Assembly (NCBI GenBank): GCA_018806915.1
Contig: JAGKQI010000049.1
Coordinates: 124,001 to 188,000 of the forward strand
DNA: 64,000 nucleotides
Origin: Phytophthora colocasiae
Lineage: Eukaryota > Oomycota > Peronosporomycetes > Peronosporales > Peronosporaceae
Reading direction: 5' to 3'
Positions within the stretch are counted from its first letter, which is position 1; every line of letters begins with the position of its first letter. This document shows, piece by piece, positions 39,006 through 49,336 of this stretch. The position numbers and the translations under genes were made by a program. The notes under the pieces are model-generated. The model was not told the DNA's origin. It saw only the letters and a program-made list of their open reading frames with translations, and ran no database searches.

Positions 39006-40304
39006 GTGGAACGCCGAAATGGTGTACTTGTGGTAGACACAACGTCAGCTCACACTCAAAGTCGGGAATGCGTGCAAGACGTGATATTCGCTGCTCTTCA
39101 GGAAAGTGACGCAGAGACAGCGCCGGACATCGTTAGTGGCTCGCTTATGAAATTTCACGAGCGTTTGGCGCACGTGAGCTACGACACAATCGAGAGAATG
39201 GCAGCAGAACCGGATCCGGTATCAAACTTACCGATCGGACACGGCAAAACTGCCTGACATGTGCCTCGAAGCAAGCAAACGAAGTCCCCGCAGTATAAAC
39301 GAGACAGTGGAGAAACGCACCAGGTTGATCGTATCGGTGGTGTTATTTGCAGTGACCTAAAAGGGACCGATGACGCCAGCCGACCGACGCGGAAACAGGT
39401 ATCTCGTCAACTTCGTGGATCATAAGTCGACCTACTGCAGAGTGTTCGTTGCGAGGACGAAGGACGCGGCGGCTAAAATGTTCGAGCATTTTCTGACCTA
39501 CTTCGAGAAAAGGTTTAATTGTCGAGTCCACGTGCTGCGCACCGATGGAGGCGGTGAATACCGAAATGTCGACCTCTCTTCTGTAAGTCGTCGGGGGTGG
39601 CACGGCAAATTAGCGAGGCTAATAATCAAGCATCAAACGGGAAAGCGGAGAGGATGCACAGGACCATCTTGAATATGGCACGGTCGATGATTTTTGTGTC
39701 AGGACTGCCACTCAGCTTCTGGGAGATGCGGTGTCGAGTATGCCGCCTACATACTCAACAGAGTGTCGACGAGAGCCAACGCCAAGCGAATGTCGCCATT
39801 GAGGTTCTGACGGGCGTAAAGCCGCCTTGCGGACATCGTGACGTTCGGCAGCAAATGTAATTGTTAGGAGAGACGTCGGGAAAGCAGCTGAAGCCTCGGG
39901 CACAAGTTGGTATCATTGTGGGAAAAAATGATGAAACCAAAGGATACCGGCTTTACCTGCCTGCGGATAAGCTTGTCGTGACCTCGCAGCACGTGCAGAA
40001 CGTGGAGACTCTCAATGATGAACAGAACAAACAGCTTCAACAACAGTTGCAGACTGAAGACCCAGCGTTAGCAAAAGAGGCCGTCACAACAAGCTCGGGG
40101 AAGACCAAGGGTAACAAGCGCAAGACACGACGCGCTAGAATGTCGAAGCGTTCGGATTCTCGATCAGAAGGAGGTTCGATGTCGGAAGGTGCTCTCACCC
40201 AATACACTATCAGGCGGAAGGTGGAAGATCACCCCGAGAGCGAAGGAAACTCGTCCATGAACGAGGTACATGGGTTCGAAACATGTACCAGTCGCGGAAG
40301 TTAA
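39006..40304 (+). pseudogene. integrase region of Copia element 1 (broken)
   Basis: Separate frames at 39,006-39,257, 39,370-39,672, 39,597-39,860 and 39,861-40,304 cover the HHCC domain, part of the DDE core and the linker towards reverse transcriptase. At least four frame changes or stops interrupt it. DGGGEYR carries the second catalytic Asp. Confidence 0.8.
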
Positions 40305-41936
40305 TCTGCAGCTACACCTGATCCCAGAAACTATCGCGAGGCCATGAAATCCGAGGAAGCTGACAAATGGAAGGAGGCAGTGGTAGAAGAGCTGTCGGCG
40401 CTAGAAAGGAATGGAACCTGGGAATTAGTTCCATAGGCCAACGGGTGCGCGAGTCCTACACACCAAGTGGGTATTCAAGACGAAGACGCACGCTGACGGG
40501 GCAATTGAACGTCGCAAGGGCCGTATGGTTGTTTGTGGGAACGAGCAAGAGCTTGAGTGAATTACACGTTGACGTTCTCCGCGGTGCCTGATACGTCAAC
40601 GGGCAAAGTGCTGCTCGTAATGGCTCAAATTTGGGTGTACTCCGCGCGGCACGGCGACGTGCCCAACGCGTACGTCAAAGCGGGTAAAGAAGAAGGGATC
40701 GAGATCTACATAGCCGTGCCTGATGGAATGGAGAGATTGACGAAGATACTTTACGACGCTTTGGGGTGCAGAGCAAACGAGAAATAGTGCTGAGGCTGCT
40801 CAAGAGCTTGTATGGGCTTAAGCAGGCGGGAAGAATGTGGAATCAGTTGCTTCACAAAACACTACTCAAGTTGGCATTCGTCCAGTGCTATGCAGACAGT
40901 TGTTTGTATCACAAACAAGATGCTGACGGGACGACACTCGTTGGTGTGTATGTCGATGATCTACTCGTCACCGGTACTAGCAATGCCAGAGTTGACCAGT
41001 TCTTTCGGATATAGCAAGTGCCTGGCCCTGAAAGACTTAGGTGGTGACCAAGTTTCTGGTGTTCATTTCAAGCAGAATGGTGACGGCTGGATACTTGATC
41101 AAGCGCAAACTATCAGCGAAATGCTTACGAGATTTGACCTAGCAGAGGCAAAACCGGCGAGAGCCCCAATCGGGCAAGATTGAGAGGACGACTATGTGTT
41201 ATTACCTGACGGCGTATAAGGCACGCGTGACAGTCCGACCGTACGCAGGTTTCAGTCACTCGTGGGTAGTTTGCTGTGGGTGGCAAGATGCACTCGACCC
41301 GATATTTCTTCGCGGTTCATCGTGTTACTCGGACGTGCTCCATGCGCCGACTGAGTCGGACTGGCGCTTGGCCAAGCGGATAGCACGATATCTTGGCGGG
41401 AACTATCGATGTTAAGTTCGAGATGATGGCAGTGCCGGCAAAACGAGGCATGAAGATCAAAGCTTACAGTGACGCGGATTTTGCAGCCGACGTCAGTGAT
41501 CGTAAGTCCGTGAGCGGGGTGGTTCTGGTGCTTGGTGGTGCTATCGTGGGATGGTTGTGCAAGAAACAGACTGGGGTAGCACTGTCCACGATGGAAGCCG
41601 AGTTTGTGGCTGCTTCACACGCGACCACCGAAATGCTCGGTTAAGGGAGCGCTGACAGAGATTGGTGTGGCTGTTGAAGAACCGATGGAGTTACGTGTCG
41701 ACAATCAAGCCGCGATTAAGCAAATTGAAGGAGAGGATACCTCTGGAAGAGCGAAGCACATCGATGTGCGTCACAAATTCACTAAAGATTTGTGCAAGAA
41801 AGGTGTGATCGAGGTCGAGTACTGTGAGTCAAAGGAGATGATTGCCGACTTACTGACGAAGGCGCTCGCGGCGCCACGTTTAAAGGAGTTAAGGATGCTG
41901 GTCGGTTTGCAAGAAGAGGCTACAGCGGGTGATTAG
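40305..41936 (+). pseudogene. reverse transcriptase / RNase H region of Copia element 1 (broken)
   Basis: Frames at about 40,367-40,591, 40,557-40,787, 40,766-41,014, 41,393-41,644 and 41,604-41,936 overlap in different phases. The polymerase YVDD box is at nt ~40,950, RNase H starts near 41,455 (DAD), and the end has HIDVRHKF...LTKAL. Neighbouring overlaps of a few bases suggest single indels. Confidence 0.82.
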
Positions 41937-41952
41937 CAACTCCGTGCGTGTC

Positions 41953-41961
41953 GAGAAGGAG
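41953..41961 (+). other. polypurine tract of element 1
   Basis: GAGAAGGAG directly before the 3' LTR, in the position where plus-strand DNA synthesis is primed. Confidence 0.7.
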
Positions 41962-42117
41962 TGTTGGAAACCACCGAGTGGTTTCGGCCGGTTAGCAACC
42001 CCCGCGGAGATTGCGAGTAGAAGTCGTAGGTAACGGACGCTAGTCGATAAGGCCGAAGCAATAAACCAGTTCTACATTTACTATCAACTACTCAAGTCCT
42101 CTCTAGCCGATTCAATA
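41962..42117 (+). repeat. 3' LTR of Copia element 1
   Basis: Identical to 37,202-37,357 and followed by the target duplication CCTGC (42,118-42,122). Confidence 0.93.
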
Positions 42118-42377
42118 CCTGCGCGCCCCTGCAACGAAAAACAAGAAGGTGTATTCGCTAACACGTCTTGTATATGTCTAGCGAGTCTCGCCGTCGAATT
42201 CGCATTTGCAGGTGCGCAGGACGATTTCCAGATTCCTAAAAATCCCAGATTCCTAAAAAAATCCCAAATCCCAGATTCCTAAAAAATCCCATGGACTCCG
42301 AATTGGGATAACCCAGCCATGTATTGTGGATCCTCTGTGGATGGGATAACCCAGCTATTCCATTTAAAAGACCAAAA
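42118..42377. promoter_or_regulatory. second half of repeat copy B and promoter of the coiled-coil gene
   Basis: 42,118-42,237 continues repeat copy B. 42,230-42,292 is a short array of CAGATTCCTAAAAA-TCCC units. GGGATAACCCAGC occurs twice (about 42,305 and 42,343), 38 bp apart, just upstream of the start codon. CTATTCCATTTAAAAG before the ATG is loosely like the oomycete initiator. Confidence 0.5.
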
Positions 42378-43828
42378 ATGACGGACGTGCATGGTGAGCT
42401 GTTCAAGTGCGTCCTGCAGCTAGCAGCATGCACCGACACGGTGCGTTTCCTGTATAGATATCCTCACTTTAAATGTTTAACTGATGATGCTATTTTTTTC
42501 AGCTTCGCTCGACGGACACAATGCTAGGGAACTATGTGAACCGCATGCAGCAGGCCCTACCGAGTTCCGGAATGCCACACCTGACGTCTAAACTGGCAGT
42601 GGTGGCTGCCAATCCGGAGCGAGAGGCACGCACTTTAGAGGAGAAGTTCCAGGAGATCTATGACCAAGGGACAGAGGCGACGGAGCGACTGGAGATCACC
42701 AAGTCCCGACTGGATAAGGAGCTCCGTCGACGCTCAGAGAACGTGAGGACTTTTTTGTCTGCAATTGGAATAGTGATATGGAACTGATGTTTGATGTTGG
42801 CAGTTCCGCGATATGGTTAAAAGTCGTAATACCGACATTCAGGAGGAGTACGCGCGTATGCTTAAGGAACTGGATGACCAGGTGGAGTCGTTGGACCAGG
42901 AAATTGCAAACGAGAAAGAAATGAAGGCTGAGAAAGTAAAGAGACGACGCGAGGAGGCTTTTGAGAAGAAAGCAAGCAAGAAACAACATCTGGAAGATGA
43001 AAACTCGCAGCTGAAGGTACAGCTAGATGAATTTACATCTGAAATCAGACAGCTACAGGATGTCTTCGCCAAGCTGGAAAAGGAAGATGAACGACTGGAG
43101 AATGGAGGTGACACTGATAGTGTTGAAAGTGCTGAAGAGCGACGCAGATTGGAGGAGGAACGCGCACAGAATGAAATCGTGGAATTACAACAGGAAATTG
43201 TGCTGCTGAGGGAAGCCCAGGAAGCGATCGCGGAGAAGATTGATGTACGAATCCAGATTGCTCTATTTCCAACTGTAAGTGTGAGCTTATAGTATTTTAC
43301 TTGCTCTTGTGTTTACAGAAACAATCACTGAAGGCTCAGTATGAAGAAGAGAAACAGGAAGTGCTGGAAGAAACAACTCACGTAAGTCCTTTACTGATTC
43401 CGTCGACTTCGAAGTGTGTCCTAACCTTTTTGCTACGATGTAGCTCAAGAGTCTAGTGGAAGACCTCACCCCCCAAATCAACTCAAACGGCGTTCGATTG
43501 CACTCGTTGCTGCGAACACTTGCTCCATCTCCTGGCATTGGAACGCTTATGACTCGATTGTATCAACAACTGTGCAGCGATTCTCCTGCGCCATCGTCAC
43601 CTGGTGCGCCTCCCACACCGCGGAAAACGGTTGACTTGAAGGCATTCCTCAACGTAAGGAGAACTGTTTATGATGCGTACTGTGTGGTTAGATCGCTAAC
43701 GATGTGTCGCGCTGTACGTACAGAGTTGCCCGAGCTTTGAAGAAGGCAACAGAGCAATTGATGAGCTCAAGAAACTCCAGCTCATTTATTGCTACGAATC
43801 TAGCGGAATCATCGCGCTGGCGGATTAA
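42378..43828 (+). CDS. coiled-coil protein of unknown function, six exons
   Basis: Exons 42378-42440, 42503-42742, 42804-43274, 43319-43381, 43444-43653 and 43724-43828. All introns are 44-70 nt, GT-AG and phase 0, giving 383 residues. Residues ~75-270 are a long charged coiled coil (repeated E/K/R/Q heptads such as EEYARMLKELDDQVESLDQEI). The last ~90 residues are globular, with LHSLLRTLAPSPGIGTLMTRLY and a possible winged-helix end (AIDELKKLQLIYCYESSGIIAL). The layout would suit a kinetochore, centrosome or trafficking protein, but I recognise no family. It was divergent from the PDCD7-like gene at a few hundred bp before the retroelement landed. Confidence 0.75.
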
Positions 43829-43942
43829 GTGATGTTAACATTCATGGCAGTCACAGACTCATTGTTTTCATCAGTGTTGTCTCTTAACGATCGAAAGACT
43901 GAGCAGGAAACATCGAGGAGCAGCAGGTATAGTGATTACCGC

Positions 43943-44749
43943 TTATAGCTTGCTGTTGTTCTTGCCCTTGAAGTGCTTCTTGAGCTCCATTACTGTAGCA
44001 AGGAACTCCCCTGACGCCGCACGACGATCGAGTTGCTCAAACTCGTGAAACAGTGCCTCTCGGATCTTCGGGGCTCGTTCACGGCGCAGCAGCGACTTGT
44101 AGACCGGGAGACTGGTCTTGTTGAACTGGTTCGAGACCAGCGGCGTAAGCTCCGCGAAAACTGCCTCCAGGAAGCCGTTCGTAGGGAAAACTTCGCCCAC
44201 AATCTTGGCGCTCAACGCCTCTTGCGCCTTGAAAACTTTGGATCGAAGCACCAAGTTGTTCGCAACACTCGGCCCCAACAAGTGTGGGAACGTGTACGAC
44301 GATGCGAATTCCGGCACAACCCCAATACGAAGGAACGGCGTCCAAAAGGTGGCGCTGTCGGCTGCGTACACGAGGTCGCAATGCATGAGCAGCGTGACGC
44401 CAATGCCGATTGCAGGACCGTTGACAGCCGCCACAAGGAGCTTCTTGCACTCCAGCATCTTGTGCATGAAAGTGTGCGACGGGCTCTTCGAAGGAGGACG
44501 CACCGATCCGTCGCCCAGAATGGCAGCAGTTTCCTTCACGTCAGCTCCGCTGGTGAAGTAGTCTCCGTGGCCCGTCAACACGAAAGCGTGCAGCGAGGGA
44601 TCAGCCTCGAACTCGTCCAATGCTGCAGTCAACTGCTCGTACAACGCGTCGTTGAAGGCGTTTTTAGCGCGGGGACGACACATCTCGGCCACGTAGATGC
44701 AGCCTGCGCGTACGTGACGACGCACTACTGTTTCCTGCTGCGAGCTCAT
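43943..44749 (-). CDS. peroxisomal enoyl-CoA hydratase/isomerase family protein (delta3-delta2-enoyl-CoA isomerase-like)
   Basis: 268 residues, the normal length for crotonase-fold enzymes. Visible: RPRAKNAFNDALYEQL (N-terminal substrate segment), FVLTGHGDYFTSGADV (first oxyanion-hole region), VAAVNGPAIGIGVTLLMHCDLVYAA (second oxyanion hole), FLRIGVVPEFASSYTFP with a Glu near the position of the isomerase catalytic acid. The protein ends in Ser-Lys-Leu, a canonical peroxisomal targeting signal 1. It therefore probably shifts double bonds of unsaturated acyl-CoAs during peroxisomal beta-oxidation, like ECI2/PECI. A plain hydratase is less likely since the second hydratase Glu is not obvious. 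Intronless, convergent with the coiled-coil gene. Confidence 0.88.
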   Translation of the reverse strand: MSSQQETVVRRHVRAGCIYVAEMCRPRAKNAFNDALYEQLTAALDEFEADPSLHAFVLTGHGDYFTSGADVKETAAILGDGSVRPPSKSPSHTFMHKMLECKKLLVAAVNGPAIGIGVTLLMHCDLVYAADSATFWTPFLRIGVVPEFASSYTFPHLLGPSVANNLVLRSKVFKAQEALSAKIVGEVFPTNGFLEAVFAELTPLVSNQFNKTSLPVYKSLLRRERAPKIREALFHEFEQLDRRAASGEFLATVMELKKHFKGKNNSKL

Positions 44750-45238
44750 TCCTTAGACTGGTGGTGTGCGCTAGATGGTGACTTGGAATGTGTTAAACGA
44801 TCAACGATCTACTGCGAGGATTCGTCAACGTAATTGAAGTTATTTAACCTCTTTGAATTGATACTATTGTGATGCACTCAACATAAGGAGTATCAAGGTA
44901 CTACTCTATACTCTCCTCCCCCAGAAGTGCTTCTGCCGCGCAGTCAATGCAGATATGCTTACGAACATACCTTTCGTCTAAGTCTAGAGTTTCGCTGCCG
45001 GGCTAGCTCAGGAAGGTGGGCGGAGCGCTCAATGGTACTTTGCGTGATTCCATTCAAGGGGGGAGATCTTATATGTTCACTATGTGATAGACTATTCCAA
45101 TAGGAAAGAGGATAGAAGAACCCAGATGAAGGACGCCAGCTTTAACAGCTCTAGAAGAAGGCCATGCAGTTCGTTTGACAGCGCTCACGTTTCCTTTTGC
45201 AGAGCTGAAGCAGGAGCTGTCGATGGAAGAGTTGGATT
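44750..45238. other. upstream region of the isomerase, then flank of repeat family R
   Basis: 44,750-44,900 should hold the isomerase promoter on the minus strand. About 45,190-45,238 belongs to the Pro/Ala-rich repeat family R that resumes at 50,707, as its uninterrupted paralogue near 57,500 shows. GGATT at 45,234-45,238 is the target duplication of element 2. Confidence 0.5.
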
Positions 45239-45573
45239 TATCAGTCGAGCGGGTCTGGCTCGGGTGCAACCCGCAGAGAACTATCGCCAGTGTCAAGGCC
45301 TGTCACTCAGGTGACGGGAAGGCTGGGGACCGTTCTGATGTGATCTGCCCTAGTCTAAAGGGGTTTTTGATGCCTGATGGCTTTCCTCCTTTTGCTGTAG
45401 GTAACACGCAGTAAGTAAGAGCGAATACACAATTGGTTTTACCCCACAACACATACTCGTGCCTTTCCTTACCTTTCCAGCAGCAAGAAGAAGACTCACG
45501 GCCCAAGGACGACGCTGAGATTCCTGCACGAAACAAGAGCGGCAGAGAACAAGACGACGCTAAAGAGTTGCTA
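45239..45573 (+). repeat. 5' LTR of Copia element 2
   Basis: 335 bp beginning TATCAG. It differs from the 3' LTR by scattered substitutions and by lacking GACG-like bases at about 45,340. Confidence 0.88.
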
Positions 45574-45588
45574 GGTTATGAACCCAAA
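45574..45588 (+). other. primer binding site of element 2 (half-tRNA-Met type)
   Basis: GGTTATGAACCCAAA directly after the 5' LTR, again like the complement of the initiator tRNA-Met anticodon arm. Confidence 0.65.
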
Positions 45589-45631
45589 GCTCTACGAGGC
45601 TGTGAAAGACAACAACTACTACTAGGAAGAC

Positions 45632-46204
45632 ATGAGTGCTGGAAGCGGCGGTGGCGGTGCGGCTGCTGCCGCGACACAAGCTATTCGAGTGAGTTCAAAG
45701 TCTCCAAGGTTCGAAGGGACGTTCGAGCTCTACAGGGTGGAATTGCAACTCTACCTGGAAGATCGGGAATCGTGGGCAGTTGTGACTGGTGATGAAGTGC
45801 GAGACGCTGCGGACTGTGACTTGCAGGCCATCTTCGACAAGAAGAATAGGACGGCCAAGGGAGCGATCCTGCGAGGATTACGCGGGTGCCAAGAAGATGA
45901 AGTAAACAAGATATGCGCGATGGTTACTGCGAAAGAAATGTGGGACACCATCGTTGCTGACAAGACGGAGCGAGACTACTCATACGTGGCGCTGTTGAAG
46001 GCGCAGCTGTACAACACGAAGCATGCCAAGGGCCAGACGCTGACGGAGTACCTGGCGACCATGGTGCGGCTACGACAGCAGCTGAGTAGCATGGGAACTA
46101 CGCATGCAGTAGACGACGATGAGATGTTGCGCGTCTTGACTATGGGCGTAATGTTGACGCATCCTGAGATCGTGGAACAGTTTGACCTGCCGGTTCGCCA
46201 ATGA
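45632..46204 (+). pseudogene. gag of Copia element 2 (N-terminal part)
   Basis: 190 codons from ATG. The fold resembles UBN2-type retrotransposon gag: FEGTFELYRVELQLYLEDRE, then KEMWDTIV, LYNTKHAKGQTLTEYLATMVRLRQQLSSMG. A stop directly after FDLPVRQ breaks the frame before the zinc knuckle. Confidence 0.85.
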
Positions 46205-46811
46205 ACACCATTGACCCTTCAGCAGTTTACCAATGCGCTAAGATCGAAGGATGAACGACTTTGGATGGCAGAAGTGATGAACGGAGGCAGTGGTGCACCA
46301 CAAGTGGTGATGAGTACGACCTCCGCTCCCAAGGACAAGGAGAAGAAATTCAAGGGAAGCGGGGAGCATGAAAGAAGCGTAAGTGCTGTCATTGTGGAAA
46401 GGTCGGGCACATTCGAGCGCAGTGCTGGCACTACATAAACAAGACAAAGAAAGTGGCGAGCGATGAGCATAAGGAAGAAACTGAGAAGACTGACAAGAAA
46501 AAGAAGAAGAAGAACAAGTCCAAGGCTGAAGATAAGCCCGGATTTCGAGCTAACATGCTGATTCTGAACGAGAAAGACCGTGCGGAAGTACGCGAGCAGC
46601 AGCAGCAGTGACGACGAGGATGACGGTGAATTTCCCATGGTCGGTATGGTGGTAAAGTCGCAGTTGGTGAGCAAGCGAAGCTCGTGGATGCTAGACTGTG
46701 GCAGCTCCACGCATGTGTGTGTGGACAAGGATATGTACTCAAGTATGAAGAAGTCCAAGGCCATGTTCAAGGTCTGGACGGTGAGTCACTAAGGGAGTTC
46801 TGTGTGGAGTC

Positions 46812-47774
46812 GTGAAGCTGAAGGTACCTAATATGGATGGCGACATGACCGAGATGGAGCTCAAGGACGTGGATTTTTCGCCTGAGGGGACTGTGTATTT
46901 AATTAGCCTGGGTAAAATGGAGAGCGAGGGGTGGACCCCATCGTTCAGCGCGTCTGGCGTAACTCCGCGAAGGTGCTGGCTGGATTCTGCCATTGGTCGA
47001 CTGGAATTTGTAAAGAACGGATCTCACTATTGGCTAGAGACTGAGTTACCTGTTGATATGGTGATGGCGACGCTGGATGCCGACGCTAGCCCACTAATTC
47101 TGTGGCACGAGCGACTGGGACACCTTAATGTATCGGCCATCAGGGGCATGGTGGACCAAAATGTGGTGGACGGCATGGATGTTCCGAAGGAACTATTCAA
47201 CAAGAAGTTCCAGTGCCTAACGTGCATGGCAGCAAAACGACGTCGTATGTCGTACAAGAAGAGTGCCAAAGACAAGAGAACCAACGTCAATTATGAGCGC
47301 TTGATGTCGAACACCTGTGATATGGGCAAATACATACCTGGATCTGGAGGAGCCCGATACTTTCAGCTGATTCAAGACGAGGGCTCCAGGTACAAGTGGT
47401 GCTACCCGGTGAAGAAGAAGAGTGACGCGAACGCAAATACCATCGCACTGATAAAGAAGTTGATTGCCAAAGGACACAGAATCAAGACATTTTCTAGTGA
47501 CGGCGGTGGTGAATTTGTGAATGCTGAACTAGAGAAGTTTCTGGAGCAGCATGGGATTGATTTCGTACCGACGCGCGCGTACACGCCGGAGGAGAATGCT
47601 CTGGTGGAGAAGTTGAATGGGGTATTGGCGAACAAAACCAGAACGACAATGCAGGCTGCGAAACTGCCGACGAAGTTGTGGCCGGAGGTGCTACATTATA
47701 TCGTGGATATTGACAACATGAGTGCGACTAAGGCGTTGAACGGGATGACACCATCAGAGAAACTGCATGGTTAG
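46812..47774 (+). pseudogene. integrase of Copia element 2
   Basis: 320 codons without a stop. They hold the zinc-binding HHCC region (WHERLGHLN...CLTCMAAKRRR) and the catalytic core, with Asp in NTCDMG, Asp in SSDGGGEF and Glu in EENALVEKLN. A stop after SEKLHG separates it from the integrase tail. Confidence 0.85.
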
Positions 47775-47903
47775 AAGCCGGACGTGGCGAAGTTACGCGT
47801 ATGTGGATCAGTCGGGTTTGTGTACGTGCAAATGCCCAAGCGGAAGGACAAGTTGAGCCCCAAGGCAGACCCTGCGTTGCTACTTGGATTCGCGCATTCT
47901 GCC

Positions 47904-47968
47904 CGATACCCTGTGAACGAGAAGTTTGCACGCCGCATGTCGCCAAACTTCTCGTTCACAGGGTATCG
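47904..47968 (+). repeat. perfect 24-bp inverted repeat with 17-nt loop inside element 2
   Basis: Arms 47,904-47,927 and 47,945-47,968 are exact reverse complements. They lie between the codons for GFAHSA and GYRLLHLRTG, which are adjacent or nearly so in related Copia polyproteins, so the hairpin looks like an insertion. Confidence 0.85.
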
Positions 47969-48148
47969 ACTGTTGCACCTTAGAACTGGCAGAATTGTGG
48001 AGGCAAGAGACGTAAAGTTTCGCAAGGACGTGACAGTGAGTAAGGAGTACTTGGACGCGTTGTTACTTGGACATCAGAAAAACTACGACTACATACCGTT
48101 CGTGCCCTTCCCGTTGAATTCGTTGCAGAGAGCGTACATGAGCGGAAA

Positions 48149-49250
48149 GTGCGGTCAGTGGAGTCAAGTATGCCAAGTGACGTCACATCTGCACGGGCTA
48201 TGACTGTGGATGAGGACGCGACAGTATCGAGTGACGAGTCGGAAGATGACGAACCGGTGGACGCCAGCGCAGGATTAATTGTTGGTGGACAAGGTGCTTC
48301 TGTACAAGGTGCTGTTGGACACGGTGCTGGTGGACAAGCAGTACAACCTCAAGGACAACAACATGGAGGACCAGGACAAGTCGCACAGCCCCAGCAGCCA
48401 CTAAGAAGATCTACCAGAGCGCGTAGGCCGAATGTACGATTCAGTAATTACCAACTGCTGATGGGTGCTGAGGTCGGTGACACGACGACGCTGGAGGAAG
48501 CAATGGACTCACCTCAATGGAAGGAATGGGAGGAAGCTCTAAGGAAGGAGTACGAGTCGCTAGTAAAGAACGGAACATGGAAACTGGTGGACAGACCCAA
48601 GGACAAGAATGGACAGTACGTAAAAGTGGTGACTACAGGATGGGTACTGAAGGTGAAGCGCGATGCACACGGAAATGTAAAGCGTTATAAGGCAAGACTC
48701 GTTGTTCATGGTTACAAGCAACGGTTTGGCTTTGAATACTGGAAGACCTACTCGCCGGTGGTTCGTTGGATGACAATGTTGGTGGTGTTGCTATTGGCTT
48801 TGCTGCTCGGATTGGAAGTGGACCAAGGAGATTTTGAAACGGCTTTCCTGAACAGTGACATTGACGAAGCCAAGATTTACCTGAAGCAACCGGCGGAGTT
48901 TGACGACGGGACGGGCAGAGTGTGCTTATTGCTAAAAGGACTGTACGGACTGAAGCAAGCGGCAAGGTTGTGGTATCTGACGCTGCGCAAGCACTTGAAG
49001 AAGCTGGGCATGGAAGCGCAGTGCTTTCGACGTTAAACTATATTACAAGTGGATCGACGGCAGACTATTACTAGTGACTGTGTACGTTGATGACGTCCTG
49101 TTTTTTGGAGATCTTGAAGACATTGATCAGATGAAGAAGAACCTGCAAGCGGAGTTTGCACTAAAAGATATGGGACGTAAACACTACTTGCTGGGAATGG
49201 AGGTTAACTATGAGCCGGGCAAGTCACTGTATCTCCCAGACGGAGATTGA
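48149..49250 (+). pseudogene. reverse transcriptase of Copia element 2
   Basis: The frame 48,149-49,036 carries the RVT_2 start (WKEWEEALRKEYESLVKNGTW, VHGYKQRFGFEYWKTYSPVV, LKGLYGLKQAARLWY). A shift near 49,030 moves to the frame with VTVYVDDVLFFGD. A stop follows near 49,250. Confidence 0.85.
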
Positions 49251-49336
49251 CAAGATCTTGAAGAAGTTCCTGATGACGGACGCTAAGACTGTGCGGTCTC
49301 CTCAACAGCATAACGAGAAGGTGCTAACTATCGAGC

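Larger units (their letters stand above)
37202..42117 (+). mobile_element. Copia-type LTR retrotransposon 1, recently inserted but coding region disrupted
   Basis: A 4,916-bp element bounded by two 156-bp LTRs (TGTTGGAA...TTCAATA) that are identical by eye and flanked by CCTGC. After the primer site comes gag, with CFRCGETGHLKRNC. A protease (WVLDSGASRHL) follows, then a GAG-pre-integrase piece (MKFHERLAHVSYDTIERM), an integrase core (YLVNFVDHKSTYCRVFVA and LRTDGGGEYR), reverse transcriptase (LKSLYGLKQAGRMW, VGVYVDDLLVTG) and RNase H (AYSDADFAAD, ALSTMEAEFVAAS, then a tail with KHIDVRHKF). The integrase-before-RT order is Copia. The pol frame shifts or stops repeatedly, so no full polyprotein can be made from this copy. 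It lies between a divergent gene pair and probably separates them from shared control DNA. Confidence 0.93.

Noticed and set aside
44995..45035. A-box-like GCTAGCTCAGGAAGGTGGGCGGAGCGC
   Set aside because: No B box or T arm follows and no cloverleaf can be drawn.
46219..46770. 183-codon minus-strand ORF
   Set aside because: Antisense to the gag zinc-knuckle and protease region of element 2, Ser/Leu-rich by complement of Lys/Glu-rich codons.
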